Source: Bacteroidales bacterium
GTDB taxonomy: Bacteria > Bacteroidota > Bacteroidia > Bacteroidales > UBA3824
Assembly: GCA_017541145.1 (NCBI GenBank)
Contig: JAFXZT010000035.1
Span: 1-52,679, forward strand
DNA: 52,679 nucleotides
Reading direction: 5' to 3'
Shown: positions 15,988 to 24,704 of the stretch, one piece after another
How the letters are laid out: each line of letters begins with the position of its first letter
Numbering within the stretch: the first letter of the stretch is position 1
Translations under genes and position numbers: made by a program
The notes under the pieces: generated by a model
What the model was told of the DNA's origin: nothing
Seen by the model: the letters and a program-made list of their open reading frames with translations, nothing else
Databases searched by the model: none

Positions 15988-18573
15988 ATGAGAAGACAGT
16001 TTTTAACATTAGCAGCGGTTTTGACATTGGGATTCGGCGCGGTTAACGCCCAAAATTATCCTTATCAAAACCCATCTCTGAGCGCACACGAACGTGCGGC
16101 AGACCTTTGCAGCCGCCTTACTTTGGAAGAAAAGGCGCAGTTGATGCTTGACGAATCTCCCGCGATACCGAGACTCGGCATTAAAAAATTCTTTTGGTGG
16201 AGTGAGGCTCTTCACGGAGCAGCGAATATGGGCAACGTTACAGTTTTCCCTGAACCCGTCGCAATGGCTTCATCGTTCAACCCAGAACTTTTGTACAAAG
16301 TTTTTGATGTTGCAAGTACGGAGTTTCGCGCTCAGTACAACAAACGTATGCTAAACGGCGGCGAAGATGAAAAATTTCACAGTCTTTCCGTTTGGACTCC
16401 TAACGTTAACATTTTCAGGGATCCGCGTTGGGGTAGGGGACAGGAAACTTACGGTGAAGACCCTTATCTGACTTCCGTTATGGGCGTTCAGGTGGTTCGC
16501 GGTTTGCAAGGTCCTGAGTCGTCAAAATACAGAAAACTTTGGGCTTGTGCAAAACATTATGCAGTTCATTCAGGACCGGAATACACAAGACATACGGCAA
16601 ATTTGACGGACGTTTCAGCACGCGATTTTTGGGAAACTTACATGCCGGCATTTAAAGTATTGGTTCAAGACGCAAAAGTAAGGGAAGTGATGTGCGCTTA
16701 TCAACGTCTTGACGACGAACCTTGTTGCGGAAGTTCAAGATTGTTGCAAAAAATCCTCCGCGATGATTGGGGATTCAAATACGTGGTTGTCAGCGACTGC
16801 GGCGCAGTAACGGACTTTTACACAACACATAAATCTTCCTCTGACGCCGTTCATTCTGCTTATCAGGGCGTGATTTCAGGAACGGACGTTGAATGTGGTT
16901 ATAATTACGTTTATAAATCCGTACCCGAAGCCGTAAAACGCGGTTTACTCACCGAAGAAGAAGTTAATAAACATATTATCAGACTTTTAGAAGGACGTTT
17001 CGACCTCGGCGAAATGGATAATCCCGACATCGTTGAATGGTCAAAAATTCCTGCGTCAAAACTTTCTTGTCAGGAACACAAAAACCTTTCTTTGGAAATG
17101 GCACGTCAAACGATTGTCTTGTTACAAAACAATAATAACGTTTTGCCGTTGAAAAAGAACGCTGAAAAAATCGCTGTTATCGGTCCTAATGCCGACAATA
17201 CTCCGATGATGTGGGGAAATTACAACGGTATGCCTAACTCTACGGTCAACATTTTGAGCGGTATTAAAGCAAAACAAAAAAACGTAGTTTATTATGCCGG
17301 TTGCGATTTGACATACGACAAAGTGCTTGATAACCGTATTGCTACCGAATGTAGTTTTGAGGGCAAAAAAGGTTTGAAAGGTACGTTTTGGAACAATGCA
17401 AAATCCGAAGGCGTACCCGTTACAACAGAATTTTATACTAACCCGGTAAACGTTACGACGGCGGGAATGCACGTTTTTGCGCAAAACGTTAAAATTGAAG
17501 ACTTTTCGGCAAAATATCAGACGGTTTTCTGTCCGAAAACTGCTGGAGAATACGTGTTGAATGTTGAAGGTTGCGGACATTTTGAGGTTTATGTTAACGG
17601 AGAGCAAAAACACAAAGTTCACATTTGGCGCACGACACCTACCCGCACGGTTATCAACGCAAAAGCCGGCGAAAAGGTTGAAATCGAAATTCGTTTTGCT
17701 CATGTTCCGACTTGGAACGCTAACATTAAAATCGAAATAGCAAAAGAATATCCGATTGATTATCAAGATATTATTTCAAAACTTAAAGGCATTAACAAAG
17801 TTGTTTTCGTAGGTGGAATTTCTCCGCAATTAGAAGGCGAGGAAATGCCTGTTAACGCTGACGGTTTCAAAGGCGGCGACCGCACAAATATCGAATTGCC
17901 GAAAGTTCAGAGAGACTTTTTGAAAGCGTTGAAAGACGCGGGCAAAACGGTGATTTTTGTTAACTGTTCGGGTTCTGCAATCGCGTTAGAGCCTGAAACT
18001 AAAACTTGCGACGCGATAGTTCAAGCGTGGTACGCAGGTCAGGAAGGCGGCACGGCTATTGCTGAGGTTTTGTTCGGAGATGTTAATCCGAGCGGAAAAC
18101 TGCCCGTAACGTTCTACAAAAACTCATCGCAACTTCCTGATTTTGAGGATTATTCGATGAAGGGCAGAACTTACCGCTATTTCAACGACCCGCTTTTTGC
18201 CTTCGGTTACGGAAAAAGTTACACAACCTTTGAAATCGGTTCAGGTAAGGTTACTAAAAACGGTGACAATTACATCGTTAGCGTTCCTGTAAAAAATTCA
18301 GGAAAAGTCTTTGGAACTGAAATTGTTCAGGTTTACATCAAAGATTTGCAGGATAGCGAAGGACCGAGAATTTCTTTGCGCGGTTTCAAACGTGTGGACT
18401 TAAAACCCGGCGAACAAAAAACTGCAACAATAACACTCACGCCGAAAGAGTTTGAATTTTTTGACCCGCACATTTACGAAATGCGTGTCAAACCCGGCGA
18501 TTACGAAATCTACTACGGCAACTCGTCAAGAGACGGAGATTTGAAAAAAACAATGATAACATTAGAAAATTAA
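15988..18573 (+). CDS. GH3-family beta-glycosidase with PA14 insert, beta-xylosidase type
   Basis: This 861-residue secreted enzyme (signal peptide ending NAQ, residue 22) releases single sugars from the ends of beta-linked oligosaccharides, most likely in the periplasm. The GH3 N-terminal barrel covers about 35-350. It includes WWSEALHGAA, NIFRDPRWGRGQETYGEDP, KHYAVHSGPE and the nucleophile Asp 270 in VVVSDCGAV. The C-terminal GH3 sandwich starts near 370 and is interrupted by a PA14-like beta domain at about 455-587 (GLKGTFWNN, HFEVYVNGE). It then resumes (WYAGQEGGTAIAEVLFGDVN, PSGKLPVTFY). A fibronectin-III-like end covers about 770-855. This architecture is common in Bacteroidota beta-xylosidases, but beta-glucosidase activity cannot be excluded. 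The ATG was chosen because the signal peptide begins there. Confidence 0.9.
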   Translation: MRRQFLTLAAVLTLGFGAVNAQNYPYQNPSLSAHERAADLCSRLTLEEKAQLMLDESPAIPRLGIKKFFWWSEALHGAANMGNVTVFPEPVAMASSFNPELLYKVFDVASTEFRAQYNKRMLNGGEDEKFHSLSVWTPNVNIFRDPRWGRGQETYGEDPYLTSVMGVQVVRGLQGPESSKYRKLWACAKHYAVHSGPEYTRHTANLTDVSARDFWETYMPAFKVLVQDAKVREVMCAYQRLDDEPCCGSSRLLQKILRDDWGFKYVVVSDCGAVTDFYTTHKSSSDAVHSAYQGVISGTDVECGYNYVYKSVPEAVKRGLLTEEEVNKHIIRLLEGRFDLGEMDNPDIVEWSKIPASKLSCQEHKNLSLEMARQTIVLLQNNNNVLPLKKNAEKIAVIGPNADNTPMMWGNYNGMPNSTVNILSGIKAKQKNVVYYAGCDLTYDKVLDNRIATECSFEGKKGLKGTFWNNAKSEGVPVTTEFYTNPVNVTTAGMHVFAQNVKIEDFSAKYQTVFCPKTAGEYVLNVEGCGHFEVYVNGEQKHKVHIWRTTPTRTVINAKAGEKVEIEIRFAHVPTWNANIKIEIAKEYPIDYQDIISKLKGINKVVFVGGISPQLEGEEMPVNADGFKGGDRTNIELPKVQRDFLKALKDAGKTVIFVNCSGSAIALEPETKTCDAIVQAWYAGQEGGTAIAEVLFGDVNPSGKLPVTFYKNSSQLPDFEDYSMKGRTYRYFNDPLFAFGYGKSYTTFEIGSGKVTKNGDNYIVSVPVKNSGKVFGTEIVQVYIKDLQDSEGPRISLRGFKRVDLKPGEQKTATITLTPKEFEFFDPHIYEMRVKPGDYEIYYGNSSRDGDLKKTMITLEN

Positions 18574-18578
18574 AAAAA

Positions 18579-18610
18579 GAGCGGGGATTTTTTTAAGTCC
18601 CCGTTTTTTG
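18579..18610 (+). terminator. Terminator of the GH3 gene
   Basis: CGGGGA at 18582-18587 pairs with TCCCCG at 18598-18603, and the stem can extend into A/T pairs. A run of T follows. It overlaps the -33 element of the next gene. Confidence 0.85.
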
Positions 18611-18637
18611 TTTTTGATGAATTTTTCTGTATCTTTG
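18607..18637 (+). promoter_or_regulatory. Canonical Bacteroidota promoter for the Rpn gene
   Basis: TTTG at 18607-18610, then exactly 19 bp, then TATCTTTG at 18630-18637. This fits the TTTG-N19-TAnnTTTG consensus in full. Transcription would start near 18644 and give a 23-nt leader. Confidence 0.8.
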
Positions 18638-18666
18638 CATTGTAAACATTTAAAACGCAAATTACT

Positions 18667-19599
18667 ATGTCGAAATATCTTGACCCGAAAGCGGATTTAA
18701 CGTTCAAAAAAGTCTTCGGCGAGCATCCGAACCTCGTTTTAAGCCTTTTGAATGCACTTTTGCCGTTGCCAGAGGGCATGGAAATAAAAACTGTAGAATA
18801 CCTTTCGCAGGAAAATATTCCCGAAAATCCGGGTAAAAAATATTCGATTGTAGATGTTTATTGTACCGACAATTACGGCAGACATTTTATCGTAGAAATG
18901 CAGTCGTATTGGAATTCGGAGTTTTTTTCGAGGACTTTGTTTAACGCAGCTTCGATGTACACCAAACAGTTGGACAAAGGAAAAGCGTTCGGCGAGTTGA
19001 AAGACGTTTACGCTTTGTGTCTTGTCAACGACGTAAAAGCGTTTCCGGAGTACGGCGAGGAGTACATGCAGGAATATTACATCACGAACAAAAATCATAC
19101 TTCCGACATCCGTACGGATTTGTCGATGGTGTTTATTATTTTGCCGAATTTCAATCCGCAGAACCGCGCCGAAAAATTCATGCACAATCTTTGGTTGAAA
19201 TTTTTGACTGAGATTGACGAAAACACTGAAGATGCAGACCCCGAACTTTTAGCAAACGCAGATACAAAAGAGGCGTTGGATTTATTAAGACGTTCAGCAT
19301 TTACCGATGGTGAGATGTTGACCTACAGACAATATTGGCTTGACATTAGCACGGAAAAATCTTCACTAGAAAGAGAAAGAATGGAAGGTAGAGCTGAAGG
19401 TAGAGCCGAAGGCCGTGCAGAAGGCGAGATAATCGGTATGGAAAAAGGTCGTGCGGAAGGCGAAAAAATCGGCATGGAAAAAGGCCGTGCGGATGCAATG
19501 CGCGAAATGGCGCGTACTCTTAAGTCTTTAGGTAAAATGACTGTTGAAGAAATCTCTGCTGCTACCGGTCTTTCTACAGATGAAATTGAAAAACTGTAA
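18667..19599 (+). CDS. Rpn-family recombination-promoting nuclease / PD-(D/E)XK transposase-like protein
   Basis: The 310-residue protein belongs to the Rpn/PDDEXK_2 family, members of which cut DNA and promote RecA-independent recombination. The start MSKYLDPKADLTFKKVFGEH is characteristic. Candidate catalytic residues are Asp 63 (YSIVDVYC) and Glu 77 with Gln 79 (FIVEMQS), the D...ExQ variant usual for the family. Residues about 238-276 are low-complexity repeats of GRAEG and GMEKGRAEG, followed by a helical tail (KMTVEEISAATGLSTDEIEKL) that resembles a small HTH. The gene has its own promoter and lies between glycosidase genes without visible inverted ends, so it is likely an orphan and not part of a transposon. 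Confidence 0.9.
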   Translation: MSKYLDPKADLTFKKVFGEHPNLVLSLLNALLPLPEGMEIKTVEYLSQENIPENPGKKYSIVDVYCTDNYGRHFIVEMQSYWNSEFFSRTLFNAASMYTKQLDKGKAFGELKDVYALCLVNDVKAFPEYGEEYMQEYYITNKNHTSDIRTDLSMVFIILPNFNPQNRAEKFMHNLWLKFLTEIDENTEDADPELLANADTKEALDLLRRSAFTDGEMLTYRQYWLDISTEKSSLERERMEGRAEGRAEGRAEGEIIGMEKGRAEGEKIGMEKGRADAMREMARTLKSLGKMTVEEISAATGLSTDEIEKL

Positions 19600-19938
19600 A
19601 AAAATTCCTCCTTACGTTGCCTTGTATGCGTTTGTTCTTCAGATATTGAATATTTCAAAATTAGTAGTGAATTTAAATTGAAAATGCAACAATTTTTTTC
19701 AAGAGAAAGAGTCTGAAAAGTCTCCTTTTTTTTTGCATTGTTCGTTTTTTCCTCGCTTTTTCTTATGCAATATTTTTGAATGTTATGAGGGTTTGTTATC
19801 ATTATATTCAAAAATATTGCATCAAAACTCTATTAATTTTAACCTACTTTTCTCATTTGGTGTTTGTTAATTTTTATTTGCTTGGTAAAACGAAGAAAAA
19901 AATGCAGTTCGTAATTGAACTTAGTTACTTTTTGTCTA
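19600..19938. other. 339-bp convergent intergenic region
   Basis: It is AT-rich and contains a 17-bp inverted repeat (19765-19822). No classical terminator for the Rpn gene was found. No credible coding frame was seen. Confidence 0.6.
19765..19822. repeat. 17-bp perfect inverted repeat with 24-nt spacer
   Basis: ATGCAATATTTTTGAAT at 19765-19781 is matched exactly in reverse complement at 19806-19822. A transcript from either strand would fold into a long A/T hairpin. It may be a bidirectional terminator between the convergent Rpn and GH78 genes, although no clean T-run follows either arm. Confidence 0.7.
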
Positions 19939-22155
19939 TTATTTATGCCAACTCCATCCATAAATTCCTGACTGTATCTGATGTCTGCCGCCGTTGAATG
20001 GCAGCGTAATTTCCGCTTTTGTATTTGGCGGGATGGCAACAGTTGCCGAACAATATGTATCTGTAATGGTAAAACTAACACTTACAGTGCCATGAGGCGT
20101 GGGTACGGAAACCGAAGCCTCCCTCAAATCACCCGGCTGAGGTGCAATTTTAATTGCCGAAAAACCAGGTTCAAGAGGTTCGATGCCCATTAATTTTCGC
20201 ACTATGACATTGCCCGCCGCCGCGCCCCAAGCGTGATTCCAGTCTTGATTGGGCTTGTTTTTAATGTCCCAAGCCTCGGTGGTCATAGTGCTGCCAGAGC
20301 GTATCATATTGTAAAAACTGCGCTGTGAGGTGTCTGTAAGTAATTGTAACCCGCTGACCTCCTGATTGTTGTCGTACAAGGCATCCAGCAAAAATTGTGC
20401 GCCATACACACTGCAACCCATTCCCTTGCTAATGACAAATTTAGTAACGGTATCGCGGTTGCTATCGTCCACCATCCCAAACGCCAACGGAAACATATTG
20501 GCATGCAACGAGTTGTGCTTGCTGCCAATGGCGTCAATGTAAAGCCCCGAGGAATCTGTCAGTTTTTTGTTGATTGATTCCTTGGTTTTGAGCGCGGCAT
20601 CGAGGTATTTTTTGCGGTCGGCTTCGTTGCCTATTACTTCGGCAATTTTTGCCATCAAGTCCAACGCCTTGTAATGGAAAGCGTTGATTACAGTGTTACA
20701 TTCTTTCATTTGATAGCCGTCCCTTTCCGCTGGAGGCCAGTCGATTACGTCTCTTATTGCGCTCCCCTTAAAATTAACTTTTTGTAAATAAGCCTTGTTA
20801 GTAATGCTGCCAGTATGTAAAAGTCCGTCGTCCTTATTTTGGAGGAATAGCAACGTTCTGTTTTCCAGTTCGTTATAATACTTACGAATAAAACTGTCGT
20901 CGCCGGTGTACAGATAATCGTTCCATGCGATTATTAGCATTTGCATAATCCATTCGGTAGGCCACGTGGGATTTTTGATAAGGTGTTCCGCCGTATGTCG
21001 CGCTATGGAATAATGATTGTCAACACAATAAAGGCTCAATTGGTTAATCAGCACGTCGGCCTCGTATGGAATCCTTTCGCGGTCGCCGTCCACCAAAGTC
21101 CCGCAAAAAGAGGTCGCCTTCATCGTGTGTTTGCAGAGGTCCCATATCAGGTTTAGTACGGTGTCCGACGACGAGAAACTCGCCGCCTCATCGTCAAAAG
21201 GATAGTTTACAACAATTCTTTCAACGTCTTCCTTGGCAAAATCACCGCTATAACCCTCTATGCCACAATACCTAAACGGAAAAACCTCACCAATATAACT
21301 GGGCATCAAAATAGGTTTTACACCGCTTTCGTTGCCGGTCTGTCCGGTGTTTTGAGCGTCTTTGAAAAATTCCGGTTTGTAAAAACCTTTTTTTATTTGT
21401 TGTTTTATAATGGAATATTCCGCGTAACGTATTGTGCCACCGGGCTTAGCATCCACTTCATTGTTTTTAGTTTTTTCACCTAATCTGATTTTTACATCTT
21501 GAATGTCAATAGGATTTTTAAAGCAGATTTCTATTTGACCGAATGCATCCTTGCCAAAATCCATGAAAGTTTTTATGCCATTTTTTATGACGGACACTGG
21601 ATTTTGACGGGTCGTAACCAAAGGCAACGTAGAAAAATTTTCAGCAAAACTCAACGGCGTGACAAATCCTTTTGCCGGAGCATAGGCAGTGCATTTGTTT
21701 TTGTTGTAGTAAATCTTCACCGTCCAATAATAAATTTTACCCGGTAGGAGTGCCTTCCCGTTGAAAACTACGTTGGTATTTCGCTTGTCTTCCACGATTC
21801 CACTGTCCCAAACATCAGCGTTGCCTTCCGTCAACGAATCAGGTGATGTTGCCACTAAAATTCTGTATCTCAGTTGGTTGACTTTTTGTCTGCGGCTTTT
21901 AATCTGCCAGGCGAAATGCGGCTGTGGCGTGTTAATAAGCGCAACTTGCATATTTGCGTCGCGCCAATCGTATGCAGAAATGGCGATGTCGGTTTTTGCG
22001 CCGTTGTTGAATACTACGTCGGTCTCCTCGATAAGTTCCGTTGACAAATTGGATACATAAACCTTCGGCATCTTTGCGCCCTGACCATATCCAACATTGT
22101 AACCTGCTGTCATGCAAATTATTAGGATGAGAGATATTATAATTCTTTTTGTCAT
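19939..22155 (-). CDS. GH78-like alpha-L-rhamnosidase family protein
   Basis: This 738-residue secreted protein (signal peptide to about residue 24, GYGQ) resembles bacterial alpha-L-rhamnosidases, which remove terminal rhamnose from pectic or other rhamnosides. An N-terminal Fn3-like domain covers about 75-165 (PHFAWQIKSRRQKVNQLRYR). A beta-sandwich follows. The (alpha/alpha)6 barrel starts near 330 with DTVLNLIWDLCKHTMKATSF and DGDRERIPYEAD (356-367), where family acids are expected. AWNDYLYTGD, EAWD and WNHAWGAAAG follow in the order typical of the family. The C-terminal sandwich contains GFSAIKIAPQPG. It is shorter than many GH78 enzymes. Base composition looks more GC-rich than its neighbours. 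Confidence 0.8.
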   Translation of the reverse strand: MTKRIIISLILIICMTAGYNVGYGQGAKMPKVYVSNLSTELIEETDVVFNNGAKTDIAISAYDWRDANMQVALINTPQPHFAWQIKSRRQKVNQLRYRILVATSPDSLTEGNADVWDSGIVEDKRNTNVVFNGKALLPGKIYYWTVKIYYNKNKCTAYAPAKGFVTPLSFAENFSTLPLVTTRQNPVSVIKNGIKTFMDFGKDAFGQIEICFKNPIDIQDVKIRLGEKTKNNEVDAKPGGTIRYAEYSIIKQQIKKGFYKPEFFKDAQNTGQTGNESGVKPILMPSYIGEVFPFRYCGIEGYSGDFAKEDVERIVVNYPFDDEAASFSSSDTVLNLIWDLCKHTMKATSFCGTLVDGDRERIPYEADVLINQLSLYCVDNHYSIARHTAEHLIKNPTWPTEWIMQMLIIAWNDYLYTGDDSFIRKYYNELENRTLLFLQNKDDGLLHTGSITNKAYLQKVNFKGSAIRDVIDWPPAERDGYQMKECNTVINAFHYKALDLMAKIAEVIGNEADRKKYLDAALKTKESINKKLTDSSGLYIDAIGSKHNSLHANMFPLAFGMVDDSNRDTVTKFVISKGMGCSVYGAQFLLDALYDNNQEVSGLQLLTDTSQRSFYNMIRSGSTMTTEAWDIKNKPNQDWNHAWGAAAGNVIVRKLMGIEPLEPGFSAIKIAPQPGDLREASVSVPTPHGTVSVSFTITDTYCSATVAIPPNTKAEITLPFNGGRHQIQSGIYGWSWHK

Positions 22156-22172
22156 TCGTCCTGTTGTTTTGT

Positions 22173-22573
22173 TTATTCTGCTAAAATTTCGGCGATTTTG
22201 ACGCGCAGGGCGAGCCTTGGCACATCGCGTTTCAACTTCTCTTTTACCGAAAAGTCAAAAAATCCAAAGTCAAAAAACGTGATGTCTGCTGTCTTGATGA
22301 GCAAATGGACGCATCCGCCTTCAAAAAACAGCGCGAAATCATCCTTATAATTTTCCGACAGCCTGTCAACAATGTGAGTTATGTGTCCGAAGTCGCTGTT
22401 TGGCATGTTTTGGTTGATTGCATAACCTTTTTTCTAACAAGACAGATAGTAAAATTCGTACTTTTATTACCGAATATTTTTTCTGTAATTCGGTTTTCAA
22501 ATTCATTTATAATCGCTTCGGAAAACTGTGTGAGATTATATTCCGAACCTTTGAGGATTTCAGATAATTTCAT
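22173..22573 (-). pseudogene. Small gene split by a -1 frameshift at an A AAA AAG heptamer
   Basis: The frame starting MKLSEILKGSEYNLTQFSEA (ATG 22573-22571) runs 64 codons and stops. The -1 frame continues without a stop from the same spot as GYAINQN, then MPNSDFGHITHIVDRLSENY, to 22173. Joined, they give a 133-residue protein with an even, globular composition. The junction is a run of six A preceded by AGA and followed by GG, and in the zero frame it reads A AAA AAG, the dnaX-type slippery heptamer (22433-22427). It may therefore be a programmed -1 frameshift, a true one-base deletion, or an assembly error in a homopolymer. The start resembles the N-terminus of some restriction-associated Bacteroidota proteins, but I do not recognise the family with confidence. 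It lies 17 bp downstream of nothing obvious and 17 bp upstream of the GH78 start. Confidence 0.55.
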
Positions 22574-22579
22574 TTTCTT

Positions 22580-22867
22580 GGTTTTTAGATTGCGATGCCG
22601 ATTAAATCTAAAAACCTCTTGGTTAGGTTTTAAACACCCATAAAAACGAAACGTGGACAAATCCTCATCCTCATTCCGGGTGTTTGGCCTAACCCACATA
22701 CACAGACAAGGAATGCCCACGCAATATGCGTAGACATTCGCAACCATCTTCTGAGTATGTTTTCCTCTGAGGCCAAACTTTGGAATGATTTCAGAATAGC
22801 GGCAAACGCTAAATATTTTATTATATGTTAGTTATCAATTTCGCTGACGGTTGTCCGTCGCTTTTTT
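22580..22867. ncRNA. Strongly folded intergenic block, possible structured RNA
   Basis: Four helices are visible. (1) GGTTTTTAGATT at 22580-22591 pairs with 22605-22616. (2) GGTTAGG...AAACACCC at 22621-22639 pairs with 22678-22694 around a small internal loop. (3) GAATG and ACGC at 22711-22722 pair with GCGT and CATTC at 22728-22739 across a 3x3 internal loop. (4) AGCG at 22798-22801 pairs with 22807-22810. On the plus strand the block ends in a terminator-like hairpin at 22843-22867. I cannot match it to tmRNA, SRP RNA, 6S or RNase P. The strand and the boundaries are uncertain. A dispersed repeat element is the main alternative. Confidence 0.4.
22843..22867 (+). terminator. Terminator-like hairpin ending the folded block
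   Basis: GACGG (22846-22850), loop TTGT and CCGTC (22855-22859) form the stem, flanked by GC pairs with one bulged T. Six T follow at 22862-22867. Confidence 0.6.
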
Positions 22868-23117
22868 ATCATGTTTTTCTTTATTTATTTTGTGTTGTAA
22901 AATTAAGGTAAGAATTTTTAAAACTCAAATTTTTTTGATTCTTTTTAATAGAAAAATTCTTTTTATTTTGATTATCAGTGATATTGCAAGTTTTTTCTTT
23001 TAACTTCTGTTTTAATTCGCAGCTGCTGCCGGTTTATGAAAAAAAAATAACTCCGGTTTTGAGTGGAAAAAATTATGTTTTTTGAAAAAAATAAATTCAA
23101 CTTGCTTAAACTTTTAT

Positions 23118-23125
23118 TATTTTTG
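23118..23125 (+). promoter_or_regulatory. Candidate -7 element of the cstA promoter
   Basis: TATTTTTG fits TAnnTTTG. No TTTG occurs at the expected distance. The start of transcription would be near 23132, 24 nt before cstA. Confidence 0.4.
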
Positions 23126-23155
23126 CCGGTAAAACACTAAATATAAAAATAAAAC

Positions 23156-24601
23156 ATGATTACATTTCTTACATCAATTGTCTTGCTAGTGTTGGGATAT
23201 ATTGTTTACGGTAAAATTGCCGAAAGGGTAATTGCGCCCGATCCCAACAAAAAAACACCTGCTTATACTATGCAGGACGGTATCGATTATATTCCGATGC
23301 CTACTTGGAAAATTTTTATGATTCAATTTTTAAACATCGCCGGTCTTGGTCCTATTTTCGGAGCTGTGCTCGGAGCTAAATTCGGAACTTCGGCTTATAT
23401 TTGGATTGTATTGGGCTGTATTTTTATCGGTTCGGTTCACGATTACACTTCGGGAATGCTTTCCTTGAGACGCGGCGGAGCCAATCTTCCTGATCTCGTT
23501 GGCGAGTATTTGGGCAATTCGGCAAAAGCTGTTATGCGTATTTTTACAATTGTTTTGATGATAATGGTGGGAGCGGTGTTTGTAAGCGGTCCGGCTGCTA
23601 TTCTTGATTCTATTACACCTGAATTTTTCAATTCATATTTCTGGATTGGCGCAATTTTCGTTTATTATATCGTTGCAACACTTCTTCCTATCGACAAAAT
23701 TATCGGAAAAGTTTATCCGTTGTTTGCCATTGCTTTGATTTTCATGGCAGTAGGCGTATTTTTTGCGTTGATTTTTGGCGGTTACGGTAGCAATTTGCCG
23801 GAGATTACTGATGGCGTTGCTAATACACATCCGTCAGCATCCTCATTGCCGATTTTCCCATGTCTTTGTATAACAATTGCTTGCGGTGCTATTTCGGGAT
23901 TTCACGCTACACAAAGTCCGCTTATGGCGCGATGCTTGAAAAATGAAAATCTCGGTCGAAAAGTTTTTTACGGCTCTATGATTTTGGAAGGTATTATGGC
24001 GATGATTTGGGCAGCCGCTGCTATTTGGTATTATCAGGAAAATGGTCTTGAAGAAGGCAACGCGTCCAAAATTGTTGATTTTATAACAAATACATACCTC
24101 GGAAAATTTGGTGCTGTACTTGCTTTGCTTGGAGTTGTTTTTGCTCCGATTACTTCGGGTGATACCGCTTTGAGAAGTTGTCGTCTTATTCTTGCTGATT
24201 TCTTGAAAGTTGACCAGAAAAAAGTGTCAAAACGTCTTATGATTTCAATACCGTTGTTTGTTGCAACAGCCGGAGTTATCATTTATTCGCTTGCCGACAA
24301 AGACGGTTTCAATACAATTTGGAGATATTTCGGATGGAGCAATCAAGCTCTGTCTGTTTTTACACTTTGGGCTGTAACTGTTTATCTTGCAGCAAGTAAC
24401 AAAAAGTGGATGTTGACATTTTTCCCGGCTGTGTTTATGACTTTAGTTGGTGTTACTTATTTGTGTATTGCTCCGGAATGTTTCGGTAAAATTATGAATC
24501 ATACTCTCGGATACATCATTGGAATTGTTGGCGCATTGCTCAGCATCGTGATGTTTTTCAAGTGGAAAGCATCTTACAACAAAAAACAAGTTGAAAAATA
24601 A
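23156..24601 (+). CDS. cstA: Carbon starvation protein A, peptide/pyruvate-type transporter
   Basis: This 481-residue inner membrane protein has more than ten hydrophobic helices. Family motifs near the start include DGIDYIPMPTWKIFMIQF (residues about 41-58), NIAGLGPIFGAVLGAKFG and HDYTSGMLSLRRGGANLPDL. GCGAISGFHATQSPLMARCL-type sequence (here CGAISGFHATQSPLMARCLK) follows near residue 245, then APITSGDTALRSCRLI. CstA proteins import peptides, and in some species pyruvate, under carbon limitation. It is much shorter than the roughly 700-residue enterobacterial form and corresponds to the short version common in anaerobes. It is a single gene with its own promoter and terminator. Confidence 0.93.
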   Translation: MITFLTSIVLLVLGYIVYGKIAERVIAPDPNKKTPAYTMQDGIDYIPMPTWKIFMIQFLNIAGLGPIFGAVLGAKFGTSAYIWIVLGCIFIGSVHDYTSGMLSLRRGGANLPDLVGEYLGNSAKAVMRIFTIVLMIMVGAVFVSGPAAILDSITPEFFNSYFWIGAIFVYYIVATLLPIDKIIGKVYPLFAIALIFMAVGVFFALIFGGYGSNLPEITDGVANTHPSASSLPIFPCLCITIACGAISGFHATQSPLMARCLKNENLGRKVFYGSMILEGIMAMIWAAAAIWYYQENGLEEGNASKIVDFITNTYLGKFGAVLALLGVVFAPITSGDTALRSCRLILADFLKVDQKKVSKRLMISIPLFVATAGVIIYSLADKDGFNTIWRYFGWSNQALSVFTLWAVTVYLAASNKKWMLTFFPAVFMTLVGVTYLCIAPECFGKIMNHTLGYIIGIVGALLSIVMFFKWKASYNKKQVEK

Positions 24602-24627
24602 TATTTTTTTGTAACTAGTTTTGTAAC

Positions 24628-24687
24628 AACGGAAAACACTGAATAATCGGAAATTTTTTTGATGTTCTGTGTTTTCCGTTTTTTTTT
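24628..24687 (+). terminator. Terminator of cstA
   Basis: AACGGAAAACAC at 24628-24639 pairs exactly with 24669-24680, followed by a run of T to 24687. The 29-nt loop is long, but the 12-bp stem is perfect. Confidence 0.88.
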
Positions 24688-24704
24688 ATCATGAAATTGC
24701 ATTA

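Larger units (their letters stand above)
22574..23155. other. 582-bp intergenic region with folded block and cstA leader
   Basis: Positions 22580-22867 carry several inverted repeats (listed separately). From 22870 to 23155 the DNA is very AT-rich, with a -7 element for cstA and no reading frame. The minus-strand frame extending upstream from MKLSEIL to 22747 runs through the folded block and is probably not translated. Confidence 0.6.

Noticed and set aside
18667..19599. Rpn gene as part of a complete insertion sequence
   Set aside because: No terminal inverted repeats or target-site duplication could be seen, and the gene has an ordinary promoter.
22574..22747. Minus-strand N-terminal extension (58 codons) of the MKLSEIL frame up to ATG 22747
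   Set aside because: It runs through the folded block, is rich in Cys/Trp and has no domain character. The start at 22573 gives a normal protein beginning.
23106..23125. Similarity of the segments upstream of GH3 (15816-15838) and cstA
   Set aside because: The match is A/T-rich and the distances to the genes differ (about 150 versus 31 bp), so a common regulatory site is not supported.
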